Made by a program: the position numbers and the translations under genes. Below are positions 52,747 to 61,455 of a stretch of 64,000 nt of DNA, piece by piece. Position 1 is the first letter of the stretch. Every line of letters starts with the position of its first letter. The stretch spans positions 21,197 through 85,196 of the forward strand of contig JANQMU010000087.1 of NCBI GenBank assembly GCA_028279875.1. The letters are read 5' to 3'. Source of the DNA: Rhizobiaceae bacterium (GTDB lineage: Bacteria; Pseudomonadota; Alphaproteobacteria; Rhizobiales; Rhizobiaceae). The notes below the pieces were generated by a model. It did no database searches, was not told where the DNA came from, and saw only the letters and a program-made list of their open reading frames with translations.

Positions 52747-52762
52747 TGTCAAGAAGATGACA
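52747..52762. promoter_or_regulatory. Crp/Fnr-type dyad TGTCA-N6-TGACA
   Basis: TGTCAAGAAGATGACA lies in the middle of the 134-base divergent promoter region between the aldehyde dehydrogenase and the DUF3604-like genes. Arm length and six-base spacer match Crp/Fnr operators. The Crp/Fnr gene of the island starts 2.5 kb away. Assignment is by spacing only. Confidence 0.55.
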
Positions 52763-52823
52763 ATTGGTGCGCCGGCCACGGCCTATCTAAGACGAAACTT
52801 CATTGGCCCCGGAGGTTGGCCCG

Positions 52824-55151
52824 ATGCAAAAAGTGCGGACTGATGAAAATGGTGTATTGGGTGGCGGCGGAGAAAACAGCAGCGGTGTGTTTCGGACGAC
52901 AATCGACCCGGCCCTTCTGGGACATGCCACCATTACACCAGATGGCGATGTTATTGCCGGCAGCTGGAACACCTTCACTCTCACATATACGGCCGGGGCC
53001 TACGGGATCGATGACAGCGGCAGTTTACGAATATGCTTCCGTTTTGCTTCGGACCAGACCCCTCCGCAATTCGACGAGCCCGATGGCGTAAACTACACCA
53101 CGATTACGGCGTCCAATGGCGCCGTGCTGCACTGTCGCTTCGACCCCAAAGGCAACGTTCGGCCGTGGGACAAAACGCTCTACATAAAAGTGGTAGAGGG
53201 CTTTCTGCTGCCAGGTGACACAATTACCGTGCGCCTTGGCGTGACCGAGCACGGCGGGCCCGGAATGCGCATGCAGACGTTTTGCGAGGACAGCTATGAA
53301 TTCCGGATTCTGGTCGACCCGATTGCAACTTTCAACTATCAGCCGTTGCTTGACCATCCGATTGTGCGAATCGTGCCTGGTTCGGCTGAACGCCTGGTCG
53401 CCACGCTACCGACGCGACGCGTTGCGGGCCAGCCGTTTTCGCTTCACGTGAAGGGCGAAGACCGATGGGGGAATCCAACAGACAAATGCGATATGACGGT
53501 GTTACCGGTCGCGTCGATGCCTGTCGCCGGGCTGCCCGGACAAATATGTCTGCGCCCTGGCGAGAAGGCAATCCTGGTCGAAGGTCTGCGCATCCATGCG
53601 ACAGGTGTTCTTGATCTCACACTGACAGACAAGGAGGGCGCGGTCATCGTCCGCGCCAACCCGCTGGAAATCGTTGAAACCGCACCATTGCTGCCGTTCT
53701 GGGCAGATCTGCACGGTCAATCCGAAGAGACGATCGGCACCGGTAGCGCGCATGATTACTTCGCCTTTGCCCGCGATCTGGCGCCGGTCGATGCGACATC
53801 GCATCAGGGCAATGATTTCCAGATCACCAATGAATTCTGGGCACATCTCGACCATTTGACCGATGTTTTTGAAGAGCCGGGTCGATTCCTCGCAGTTCCA
53901 GGATACGAGTGGTCGGGCAATACGGGCCTTGGTGGTGATCGCAATGTGTTCTTTCCCGAAACCGGGCGGAAAATCAGGCGGTCTTCCCATGCGCTTATCG
54001 GCGACAAGTCGGATATCGAATCAGATGAGCTGACCGCGGCGGGATTGTTCAAGGCTTTTGCTGAAAACGAGGAATGGGATGTGATCTGTTATGCCCATTG
54101 TGGCGGTCGCTATGCCGACATAGCTGTCGCCCATGATGGCAGGTTCGAAAAATCCGTCGAGATACACTCGTCTTGGGGCAGTTTCGAATGGCTGCTTCAA
54201 GACGCGTTCAAATTGGGCCACCGCGTCGGGATCGTCGCCAATTCCGATGGGCACAAGGGCCGGCCAGGCGCGAGCTATCCCGGCGCATCAATGTTTGGTG
54301 CGATTGGCGGCCTGACATGCCTGTTGATGCCCGAGCTGACCCGCGAAGCCCTGTTCGACTGCCTGCGCAAACGGCGCCACTACGCGACCACCGGTGGCGT
54401 GAACGGCAGGCCTCTATTAGACGTCGCCGCGTCCTTTTCCGAGCCCGCGCAAGTATATACAGACGACCCGGCGCTTGGCCCCGCCACTCCAACGACACAA
54501 ATGTCGGCGCTGATGGGCGATATTGTTCATCTGCGGCAAGGTCGAGCGACCCTGTCGGTTGCTGCACGCTCCGCAGTACCGATCGAACGGATCGACATTT
54601 TCAACGGAGAGGTTCTTGTCGAGTCAATTCGGCCCCACGCAAAAACCCCTCTGGGTCGCCGAATCCGCATGATCTGGCAAGGCGCAGAATATCGAGGCCG
54701 ATTTCGCCAGGTTATCTGGGACGGAGGTGCCACTGTTGCCGAGAACGAGATCATTTCGGCAAGCGGGATCAATTTCTTCAATCCGGACAGGCCGCCGGTG
54801 CATGAGACTGCAAATTCAGTGGCTTGGTCCGCCTTGACGACGGGAAATTTTGGCGGCGTGGATCTGTGGCTAAAGGAGCCGGACGCCGGACAGGTGTCCA
54901 TTGTGACCCCGCTCGTTGCCGAAACTCTGGAAATCGCGGATATCGGCAGCGAAGAGATCGTTTTCGACCGTGCGGCTGCCCTGCCCCGGGATTTGCGGAT
55001 CTTTCGCCTGCCGGACCAACTGGATACCTGTGATATCTCGTTGGAGCGAGAAATAAGGTTGAATGAAAGAGGCGACAACCCGATTTTCATCCGCGTTACG
55101 CTCGAGGACGGCACGCGATCATGGAGTAGCCCAATTTATGTTTTTCGATAG
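52824..55151 (+). CDS. PHP-like metal-dependent hydrolase domain protein (DUF3604-like)
   Basis: 775 residues from ATG 52824, with GGAGG 8 bases upstream. The first ~290 residues are beta-rich. Then comes a PHP-like barrel with FWADLHGQSEETIGTGSAHD near 294, a GYEWSGN segment, AHCGGR, EIHSSWGSFEW and VGIVANSDGHKG, which supply His/Asp/Glu metal ligands in PHP order. The C-terminal part is again beta-rich. No signal peptide. DUF3604-type proteins lack a defined substrate. It is divergent from the aldehyde dehydrogenase and followed by the regulator gene. Confidence 0.7.
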   Translation: MQKVRTDENGVLGGGGENSSGVFRTTIDPALLGHATITPDGDVIAGSWNTFTLTYTAGAYGIDDSGSLRICFRFASDQTPPQFDEPDGVNYTTITASNGAVLHCRFDPKGNVRPWDKTLYIKVVEGFLLPGDTITVRLGVTEHGGPGMRMQTFCEDSYEFRILVDPIATFNYQPLLDHPIVRIVPGSAERLVATLPTRRVAGQPFSLHVKGEDRWGNPTDKCDMTVLPVASMPVAGLPGQICLRPGEKAILVEGLRIHATGVLDLTLTDKEGAVIVRANPLEIVETAPLLPFWADLHGQSEETIGTGSAHDYFAFARDLAPVDATSHQGNDFQITNEFWAHLDHLTDVFEEPGRFLAVPGYEWSGNTGLGGDRNVFFPETGRKIRRSSHALIGDKSDIESDELTAAGLFKAFAENEEWDVICYAHCGGRYADIAVAHDGRFEKSVEIHSSWGSFEWLLQDAFKLGHRVGIVANSDGHKGRPGASYPGASMFGAIGGLTCLLMPELTREALFDCLRKRRHYATTGGVNGRPLLDVAASFSEPAQVYTDDPALGPATPTTQMSALMGDIVHLRQGRATLSVAARSAVPIERIDIFNGEVLVESIRPHAKTPLGRRIRMIWQGAEYRGRFRQVIWDGGATVAENEIISASGINFFNPDRPPVHETANSVAWSALTTGNFGGVDLWLKEPDAGQVSIVTPLVAETLEIADIGSEEIVFDRAAALPRDLRIFRLPDQLDTCDISLEREIRLNERGDNPIFIRVTLEDGTRSWSSPIYVFR

Positions 55152-55252
55152 TCCGGCGCACACTTGCAAACTCTCGTCCCCAAGCTCAATATGGACAGCG
55201 TTTCAAGCCAAACATAATTTTTGAGGCAGTGTATCTTCAACAGGTACTCGAG

Positions 55253-55984
55253 ATGAACCATTTTACATCAGTTTCGGCGCGATCAGAATTCTATTGCAAA
55301 TGCCTGTGTACGAGCAAGATGTTCCGGCAGTTGTCGAAACCATCGCTCGAATACCTCTCTGGTGTAACGAAAATTCGCGTTTTGAAGCCGGGCGAACGCC
55401 TCGTCGCGCGCGGGGATGAGATGGTTTCATTGGGGGTGGTTCTCAAGGGCGGTGTCCGTAGCACGTTAACGAGCCAGGACGGGGGCGAGCTTTCCATATC
55501 CGTCTTGCAGCACGGCGCTTTTTGGGGCGTGCTGGGCGTGGCGGAACCAACGCCTAGTCCCTGGGATTGTTTTGCCTTTGGTGAAACCGAAATGGCGATG
55601 ATCCTAACCAAGGACTTTCGCGCTGCGATGGCACGTTTTCCTGATCTGGGCATAGTCGTGGCAAAAATGTTGAACTATCGACTAAAAAAAGCATACGCCT
55701 TTGCGACAAATGTGGCGCTCGAAAGCGTCGAGAACCGCATCCGCTGGAGTTTGTTGATGCTTGCCGGCGACCACATCTATTCGGACAGCACAGAACCGCT
55801 TGAAATTTCGATCACACAGGAATCTCTCAGTCGTTTTGTGCAATGCACTCGCCCCACGGTCAACAAGGCTTTGAAAAACCTGGAGCTACTCGGTTTGGTC
55901 GAGATTGGCTATGGGGTCGTACGCATTACCAACCTCAAGGCGCTTCAAGCCGGTTTCGAAGAGGAATCGCTTCTCGTTTTCTGA
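55253..55984 (+). CDS. Crp/Fnr-family transcriptional regulator
   Basis: 243 residues from ATG 55253. Cyclic-nucleotide-binding-like barrel (residues ~35-140) followed by a winged HTH with TQESLSRFVQCTRPTVNKAL as the recognition region. Three Cys lie at the N-terminus in YCKCLCTSK (15, 17, 19) and one at 106, which invites comparison with the cluster ligands of FNR although the spacing is unlike the usual one. Likely the local regulator of the island. Confidence 0.8.
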   Translation: MNHFTSVSARSEFYCKCLCTSKMFRQLSKPSLEYLSGVTKIRVLKPGERLVARGDEMVSLGVVLKGGVRSTLTSQDGGELSISVLQHGAFWGVLGVAEPTPSPWDCFAFGETEMAMILTKDFRAAMARFPDLGIVVAKMLNYRLKKAYAFATNVALESVENRIRWSLLMLAGDHIYSDSTEPLEISITQESLSRFVQCTRPTVNKALKNLELLGLVEIGYGVVRITNLKALQAGFEEESLLVF

Positions 55985-56178
55985 CGTGACGGCGCCGCGC
56001 CGATGTCCCTTCGCGCCGCAGCGCCTGAGAGCCCGTTCAGGAGCTCACTGCTTGCTTGCCGGGGCTTTGCCCGTGATATACCTTGGTCTGCGCTGCCTGG
56101 TATGAGAATGCTGATCAGATGCTCCCCAATGGATGCCGACCTGGGAAACGAATTCCTGCTTATTGCCGGAGGACAGTA

Positions 56179-56538
56179 ATGAAAAGTCTGGTCGCGAATG
56201 TGATACTGGTCAGCGCCCTGTCGTTTTGGGGCGGCGCGGACGTTGCCAGGGCAGCGCAAGAACTGAGCTGTGGTACAAGGAGTTGCTCGTACACCGAAGA
56301 GATCGGACCGGTTGGGAGCAAGACGTATCACGGACATTGTTACGGGATAGGCAACACCCCGTTCCTCCAAAGCAACTCAAGTATGGTTTGTCATGCCGTG
56401 AAGGGCGTGACATGCTCGCCGGCATCTTGGGACAACGGCGTGCAATCGGACCCGTATTGGAACTGCGAGTGCACCAATTGGAACGCCACGCATGAGGCGC
56501 ACCCGACCTTCGACATTACCTGTCCCGCCCCAAGCTGA
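56179..56538 (+). CDS. Secreted eight-cysteine small protein, paralogue 1
   Basis: 119 residues, RBS GGAGGA upstream of ATG 56179. Signal peptide MKSLVANVILVSALSFWGGA... cut near ARA-AQ. The mature part has eight Cys with the pattern CxxxxCxYTEEIGPxGxKTY and then CHAVKGVTC, CECTNW, CPAPS at the end. About 200 bases downstream lies a clear paralogue with the same eight Cys. Not recognised; a small disulfide-bonded periplasmic or secreted protein of unknown function. Confidence 0.65.
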   Translation: MKSLVANVILVSALSFWGGADVARAAQELSCGTRSCSYTEEIGPVGSKTYHGHCYGIGNTPFLQSNSSMVCHAVKGVTCSPASWDNGVQSDPYWNCECTNWNATHEAHPTFDITCPAPS

Positions 56539-56738
56539 GTGATTGGCCAAAGGGCTCGGATTGTCCAATATCCGACTGGCCACATGCGAGAGGCACGTTG
56601 ATCGGTCGTTTGCTGAGCCCCAAGGCGCGCTTCCACGGTGCCGGGCATAATGAAGTCTGGGGTTGAGATCGATTCAGGCCGTTTTGCCATGAAGGGCCAT
56701 CCTGCAAGTACCAGCGCATGACTAAACGGAGGAGTGCA

Positions 56739-57095
56739 ATGAAAGATCTGGTCATGGTTTTGGGAGTGGGCGGCTGCTTATTGTTGTGGGCAGGCGCGGC
56801 GGTCGCCAAGCCAACAGTTCAGCTACACTGCAGTAAAACGAGTTGCCAATACACTGAAGAGATCGGGCCGCTAGGGACCAAGACGTATGAAGGATATTGC
56901 GACGGAACGGGCAACACAAAGGTCACCGAATTTAACTCACATATGTATTGTCATGCCGTGAAGGGCCTGACATGCGCGGGTCCAGCCTGGCAGTTCATGG
57001 GCACGCACCCGTTTTGGAGTTGCACCTGCACCAATTGGAACACCACGCATGAGGCGCACATAGACATCGATATTTCATGTCCCGCCCCGAGCTGA
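56739..57095 (+). CDS. Secreted eight-cysteine small protein, paralogue 2
   Basis: 118 residues, RBS GGAG upstream of ATG 56739. Signal peptide MKDLVMVLGVGGCLLLWAGA cut near AVA-KP. Shares with paralogue 1 the blocks YTEEIGPLGTKTY, CHAVKGLTC, CTNWNTTHEAH and a CPAPS end; all eight mature Cys are conserved. The gene pair is a recent-looking tandem duplication that kept the cysteine frame. Function unknown. Confidence 0.65.
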   Translation: MKDLVMVLGVGGCLLLWAGAAVAKPTVQLHCSKTSCQYTEEIGPLGTKTYEGYCDGTGNTKVTEFNSHMYCHAVKGLTCAGPAWQFMGTHPFWSCTCTNWNTTHEAHIDIDISCPAPS

Positions 57096-57235
57096 GAAGC
57101 CATCTCTGAGTTAACGGTTGAGCGAAAGGAGCTGCGTGATTCACTGAAGTTTGGCAAACAAACGGAGGAAACACGATGGCTCGCAAGTGCCGGTCGATAG
57201 ACTTGCGGACTGAGAATCGACACCAAAATCGGCCG

Positions 57236-58648
57236 CTAAATGACAAAGTCCGACTGAAGACGTGCAAAAAGCTGCTGTGCAACGCCTTGCTCCACCTCCG
57301 CGAGGTTGTGTTGCTCATGGGGGTCGGCGTGCCTGTCAAATAACATCGGATGGCTCATCTCGCCGCTCCATCGCCCGGCACGTATCTCCGGGCGGGACAG
57401 TCCGTCATGGTATCCGACGACAAGCTTGTAATCGCGGCTTTGAATGCACCGCCACGGGCCCATGCCGGACACGCGGACCGCAGCTTCATCACGCACCGTT
57501 TCTCCGTGAAGATATGACCTCAGTGACTCACTTTGTGCATGCTGCAATGGGCGCGCCTGTGCCAGCTCCAGGATCGTTGAGGTCAAATCAATGAGCGAGA
57601 CAGGGGCGGTCACTTCGGAAGGTCGAATATTGGGGCCTGAGATGACCAGGGGAACACCGATCGAGGGCGCATAGGGCACAAGCTTGGCCCATTTGCCCTT
57701 TTCGCCGAGCATTTCACCATGATCGCTGCAGTAGATTATCACTGTATTATCGATCGCGCATTTGTCTTCAAGCAGCGCGAGAAAATGCCCGATCTGGCGG
57801 TCAATATTCTCGATCATTGCAACATAATTACCCGCAATTTCCTGGTATGTGTCCTCCGGCACGTCCAAGGTTCCTCGCGGTAGCGGAAATAGCCTTTGCC
57901 TGGTCGTGTCCTTCATGGTTTCCGTCACGTCCATAGGCTCGTGCGGTCCCATGAAATTGACTTGCATGAACCAGGGCCGCCCCTCTTCGTTCATTTGCTG
58001 CATGGTGGCCATGGCATTCGCGGCGACGTAATTATCCCCGTATGCAAAGTCTGGAATAGGTGTCGGTGTCGTGTTCAGATAGTCGGGAAATGGCCGCCGT
58101 GAAAAGTCGGAAAGATACACATCATCGAGACCATGCGAGCGGAGAAACAAAAGGTATGGCTCAACAATGCCTTCCTCCGCCGCCCAGATACCATCATGTT
58201 TCCCAGCTGAGTCAAAGCCATGCGTGAAGCCCAGATCATGCCAGGCCGGCCGGGAATCGACGACGTGCAGACCGTCGGCTCCCCAGGTCTTCAGCTCTTT
58301 CCGCAGATCCGATTTGCCGCAAGCCCCCACCGAGTATCCGGCATCGCGAAGCCGGGAATAAAGGTTTTGCCCGTCTGTCGGCAATACCCCATCATTATCC
58401 AGAGCAACGCCGTTCTGACAATCGGATTTGGCGAATCCGTAATTTTGGCCGCGCGCCAGACAGATTCGTGACGGAACGCACAGAGGTGCCGGGCAAATCG
58501 CGTCCTTGAAAACCACCCCCGATTCCTGGAGGCGAGAGATGTTTGGGGTGTTCACGAAACTTGCGCCAGCCCATTCGATCCAGTCGCCGCGATGCTGGTC
58601 CGAGACAACCAAAAGAATATTGGGTTGCAATTGAGTATCCTCATCCAT
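57236..58648 (-). CDS. Sulfatase (formylglycine type), third
   Basis: 470 residues from ATG 58648; the frame stays open far upstream, but the sulfatase fold begins right after this ATG (PNILLVVSDQHRGDW). Motif PLCVPSRICL with modifiable Cys57; metal ligands VSDQ and YCSDHGEMLG. No signal peptide. It is divergent from the first TctC gene and probably acts with the other island sulfatases on another part of the same substrate or a related one. Confidence 0.85.
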   Translation of the reverse strand: MDEDTQLQPNILLVVSDQHRGDWIEWAGASFVNTPNISRLQESGVVFKDAICPAPLCVPSRICLARGQNYGFAKSDCQNGVALDNDGVLPTDGQNLYSRLRDAGYSVGACGKSDLRKELKTWGADGLHVVDSRPAWHDLGFTHGFDSAGKHDGIWAAEEGIVEPYLLFLRSHGLDDVYLSDFSRRPFPDYLNTTPTPIPDFAYGDNYVAANAMATMQQMNEEGRPWFMQVNFMGPHEPMDVTETMKDTTRQRLFPLPRGTLDVPEDTYQEIAGNYVAMIENIDRQIGHFLALLEDKCAIDNTVIIYCSDHGEMLGEKGKWAKLVPYAPSIGVPLVISGPNIRPSEVTAPVSLIDLTSTILELAQARPLQHAQSESLRSYLHGETVRDEAAVRVSGMGPWRCIQSRDYKLVVGYHDGLSRPEIRAGRWSGEMSHPMLFDRHADPHEQHNLAEVEQGVAQQLFARLQSDFVI

Positions 58649-58774
58649 CGAATTCGGCGAAGGTACCGACCCGGCACATCCGCCCGTTGCCTGGCGAGAC
58701 GCGGGCAACAGCCAAGATACACCTCCGTCAGAAATCAAATGTCGGTTCGAATACATTTTTATGCTCATCACCTG

Positions 58775-58797
58775 TGCGATGGTTTGTGCACATCGCA
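58775..58797. promoter_or_regulatory. Dyad TGCGATG-N9-CATCGCA between sulfatase 3 and TctC1
   Basis: Perfect 7-bp inverted repeat (58775-58781 and 58791-58797) in the divergent promoter region, 53 bases before the TctC1 start. A candidate regulator site; not related in sequence to the TGTCA-N6-TGACA dyad. Confidence 0.5.
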
Positions 58798-58849
58798 TGA
58801 AAGACTTGCGAGTCAGGCGCTTCCAGGAGCGAAAATGGAGGAGATGATG

Positions 58850-59935
58850 ATGTCTAGAGGAATGAGAATTTGGACCCGCACAGCAATTGCACTCACGGCG
58901 TTCATTGCGGGACCTTCGGTATCCATGGCTGCCGACGAGGTCAATTTCGAGGGAAAAACTGTTGAGATTTTGGTGAACTATGCTGCAGGCGGTGGCACCG
59001 ACACGGCCGCACGTCTCGTTGCACCGTACATTGCGAAACATTTGCCGGGTGAACCCACCATCATCGTCAAGAACCGTGCCGGGGCTGGAGGCAATGCAGG
59101 TATCCAGTATCTCATTGATTCGGTTGCGCCGGACGGACTCGTTATCGGTTACTTTTCTGGAACCAAGCTTTACATCGCTCGCGACGACGACAGGCTCCCG
59201 GAAGGTGCTGCGGACCTTCACTACGTTGCGGCGAGAAGCGTGAACCATGTGCTCGTGACCGGCGTGGAAACGGGCCTGAACTCCGAGACACTCGCTGGGT
59301 TCACAGACCGCTTCTTCCTCACTGCAAACGCGCCTGACAATGCGCAAGCACTGCGGATGCGTTTCCTTTCGGACGCAATCGGCGCTGACGGTTTCAGACT
59401 CGTAAGCGGTTACAAAACCCAGGGCCGAATGGTAAGCGCCGTCCGCGCCAAGGAAGCAGATATCGCAATTACAAACGACTCGTTTTTCGGCTCCAATCGC
59501 GATGCCATAACCGGAGACGATGTCATCATGCCGCTTGGTCAAATGGGTGAGTTTGTTGGTGGCAAGATCGTCCCCCAGAAGGGTCTCGAAGATATACCGG
59601 TGTTTGACCAAATCTGGAGGAAGGCATCTCCCGAAACTGTTGGTTCTCCCGCCTATAAAAGCTGGGAGGCCATACATATGGCCATGGCGATGCAACACGT
59701 CTTCACCCTGCCAGTCGGTACCCCGGAGCCGTATCAGAACGCTTGGGAGAGCGCTGTTCTCAGCGCGTATTCGGATCCCGACTATATTCTTCAACTTGTC
59801 GAGATCGGTGTTCCAGTGCCGTCGGCCGTATCGTCCGACGAGATTGCGGCGCTGACCGCAAAAACGACCGCCGTCTTTCGTGACCAGGAAGTTCGTAAGG
59901 CAGTAGAGAATGCGGTAACAAAGAACATGGAATAA
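58850..59935 (+). CDS. TctC-family solute-binding protein, first
   Basis: 361 residues; the start is taken at ATG 58850, because GGAGGAG ends 6 bases upstream of it (several ATGs lie in a row). Signal peptide RIWTRTAIALTAFIAG... cut near SMA-AD. Bug/TctC pattern: FEGKTVEILVNYAAGGGTDT, RLVAPYIAKHLPG, VKNRAGAGGNAG, SVAPDGLVIGYF. Periplasmic receptor for the TctAB permease on the other strand; its ligand would be the island substrate. Confidence 0.87.
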   Translation: MSRGMRIWTRTAIALTAFIAGPSVSMAADEVNFEGKTVEILVNYAAGGGTDTAARLVAPYIAKHLPGEPTIIVKNRAGAGGNAGIQYLIDSVAPDGLVIGYFSGTKLYIARDDDRLPEGAADLHYVAARSVNHVLVTGVETGLNSETLAGFTDRFFLTANAPDNAQALRMRFLSDAIGADGFRLVSGYKTQGRMVSAVRAKEADIAITNDSFFGSNRDAITGDDVIMPLGQMGEFVGGKIVPQKGLEDIPVFDQIWRKASPETVGSPAYKSWEAIHMAMAMQHVFTLPVGTPEPYQNAWESAVLSAYSDPDYILQLVEIGVPVPSAVSSDEIAALTAKTTAVFRDQEVRKAVENAVTKNME

Positions 59936-59974
59936 CCGACAGACAATATTTCAAACTCATCTCGATTAAAATGG

Positions 59975-60001
59975 CGCCCTGCAATCTCAGATTGCAGGGC
60001 G
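59975..60001 (+). terminator. Hairpin between the two TctC genes
   Basis: CGCCCTGCAAT (59975-59985) pairs with ATTGCAGGGCG (59991-60001) around CTCAG. A strong 11-bp stem with a weak T-run (GTTTGCTGT), 39 bases after TctC1. Probably a partial terminator or an mRNA-stabilising structure that sets unequal expression of the two genes. Confidence 0.65.
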
Positions 60002-60159
60002 GTTTGCTGTAATTGTCGGCAATTTTACAAATGACCGAGCTTTCGAAGGGTAGTTCTAATCCCGGGAGTTTTGAAGCAATCGTGCGCAATCGCCTGAAAA
60101 CCTTGCGGCGGGCTTTCGCCGGAGCAAGGTATTCTTCAAAAACGAACCGGGAGGAGAAC

Positions 60160-61251
60160 ATGAGATATTTTCCGAAGATAAAGCGCGGGATCGGTATTGC
60201 CTGCATGATCGCTGGAGCCGTGACCGGCCTGGCTCAATCAGCCGTGGCGCAAGACGTCGACTTTTCGGGCAAGACCATTGAAATCATGGTCAACTTTGCC
60301 GCGGGCGGTGGCACCGATACCGCGGCGCGCCTGGTGGCACCTTTCGTCGCCAAACACCTTCCAGGAAAACCCAGCGTCATCGTCACCAACAAGGCCGGCG
60401 CCGGCGGGACCGCCGCCATTGCATATCTGATGGATTCGGTTGCGCCGGACGGTCTTCACATCGGCTATTTCGCCGGCACGCCACTGCGCTGGGCACTGGG
60501 CATGGATCAGGTTCCTGCAGGAACCGGCGATCTTCCGTTTGTCGGGGCGCGAAGCGTCAACCAGATTTTCATGGTGAGAACGGACGCAAACCTGGATTTC
60601 GACGCCTTTCCCGGCAACAAAAATCCAATCTTTTTCGCCGTAAACAGTCCGGATAATCATGTTGCCATCCGTGCCAAGCTGCTGGCCAACGCCATCGGTG
60701 CCGACAACTTCAAGGTCATCACCGGATATAAGACGCAAGGGAAAATGGTTGCCGCGGCCCGGGCCAAGGAAACGGAAATGGCGCAGACCAACGATTCCTT
60801 CTTCGGTGCCAACCGTGAAGCGCTTGTCGGCGACGGAATACTGCAACCCTTGGGCCAGATGGGCGAATACAATAACGGCAAGATCGGCGCGCAAAACGGC
60901 CTTGAAGATATTCCGGTATTTGATGATCTCTGGCGTTCCGCGTCGCCCGAAACGCTGGACTCCCCTGCCTACAATGCCTGGCAAGGCCTCCATATCGCCA
61001 TGTCCATCCAGAACAGCTTTGTCTTGCCGCCGGATACACCCGAAAAATTCTACAAGGTCTGGGGTGATGCAATCGCGGCGGCCTATCAGGATCCCGACTA
61101 CATCAAACAGCTCAATGATTCAGGCGTGCCAGTACCCACGGCTGTCGGATATGAGGAGACAAAGGCAAGAATGAAATCCCTCAGAGACGTTTTTTCCGAT
61201 CCGGAAACCCGCACCGCCATAAAGAGCGCAATCGACCAAAACCTGGAATAG
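60160..61251 (+). CDS. TctC-family solute-binding protein, second
   Basis: 363 residues from ATG 60160, with GGAGGAG upstream. Signal peptide cut near AVA-QD. Paralogue of the preceding gene with the same blocks (FSGKTIEIMVNFAAGGGTDT, VAPFVAKHLPG, SVAPDGLHIGYFAG, ITGYKTQGKMV, TNDSFFGANREA). Two receptors for one TctAB permease suggest two related ligands or affinities. Ends the island gene set. Confidence 0.87.
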   Translation: MRYFPKIKRGIGIACMIAGAVTGLAQSAVAQDVDFSGKTIEIMVNFAAGGGTDTAARLVAPFVAKHLPGKPSVIVTNKAGAGGTAAIAYLMDSVAPDGLHIGYFAGTPLRWALGMDQVPAGTGDLPFVGARSVNQIFMVRTDANLDFDAFPGNKNPIFFAVNSPDNHVAIRAKLLANAIGADNFKVITGYKTQGKMVAAARAKETEMAQTNDSFFGANREALVGDGILQPLGQMGEYNNGKIGAQNGLEDIPVFDDLWRSASPETLDSPAYNAWQGLHIAMSIQNSFVLPPDTPEKFYKVWGDAIAAAYQDPDYIKQLNDSGVPVPTAVGYEETKARMKSLRDVFSDPETRTAIKSAIDQNLE

Positions 61252-61271
61252 CCGATTGGGGGCGCAAGACT

Positions 61272-61306
61272 GAGGTCCGTCGCAAATTCTGCGTCGGACC
61301 TCTTTT
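61272..61306 (+). terminator. Rho-independent terminator after TctC2
   Basis: GAGGTCCG (61272-61279) pairs with CGGACCTC (61295-61302); inner CGCA/TGCG pairs lengthen the stem. TTTT follows. 20 bases after the TctC2 stop. Confidence 0.85.
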
Positions 61307-61455
61307 ATAACCACCAAGAGTTGGCTCAACCGGGAGCCGCACTGACAATAGCAGCCGTGATACGTCTTCTGCGTTGCAATGCGACGGGTCATGAGATTTC
61401 TCACCTGTTCCTGGTGCGGCACACCAGGCCTCCGTGAATATCAACCAAAAAACCG

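Noticed and set aside
58649..59794. Long N-terminal extension of the sulfatase 3 frame on the minus strand (about 380 residues)
   Set aside because: It runs antisense through the TctC1 gene and shows no sulfatase-like sequence; the fold begins right after ATG 58648.
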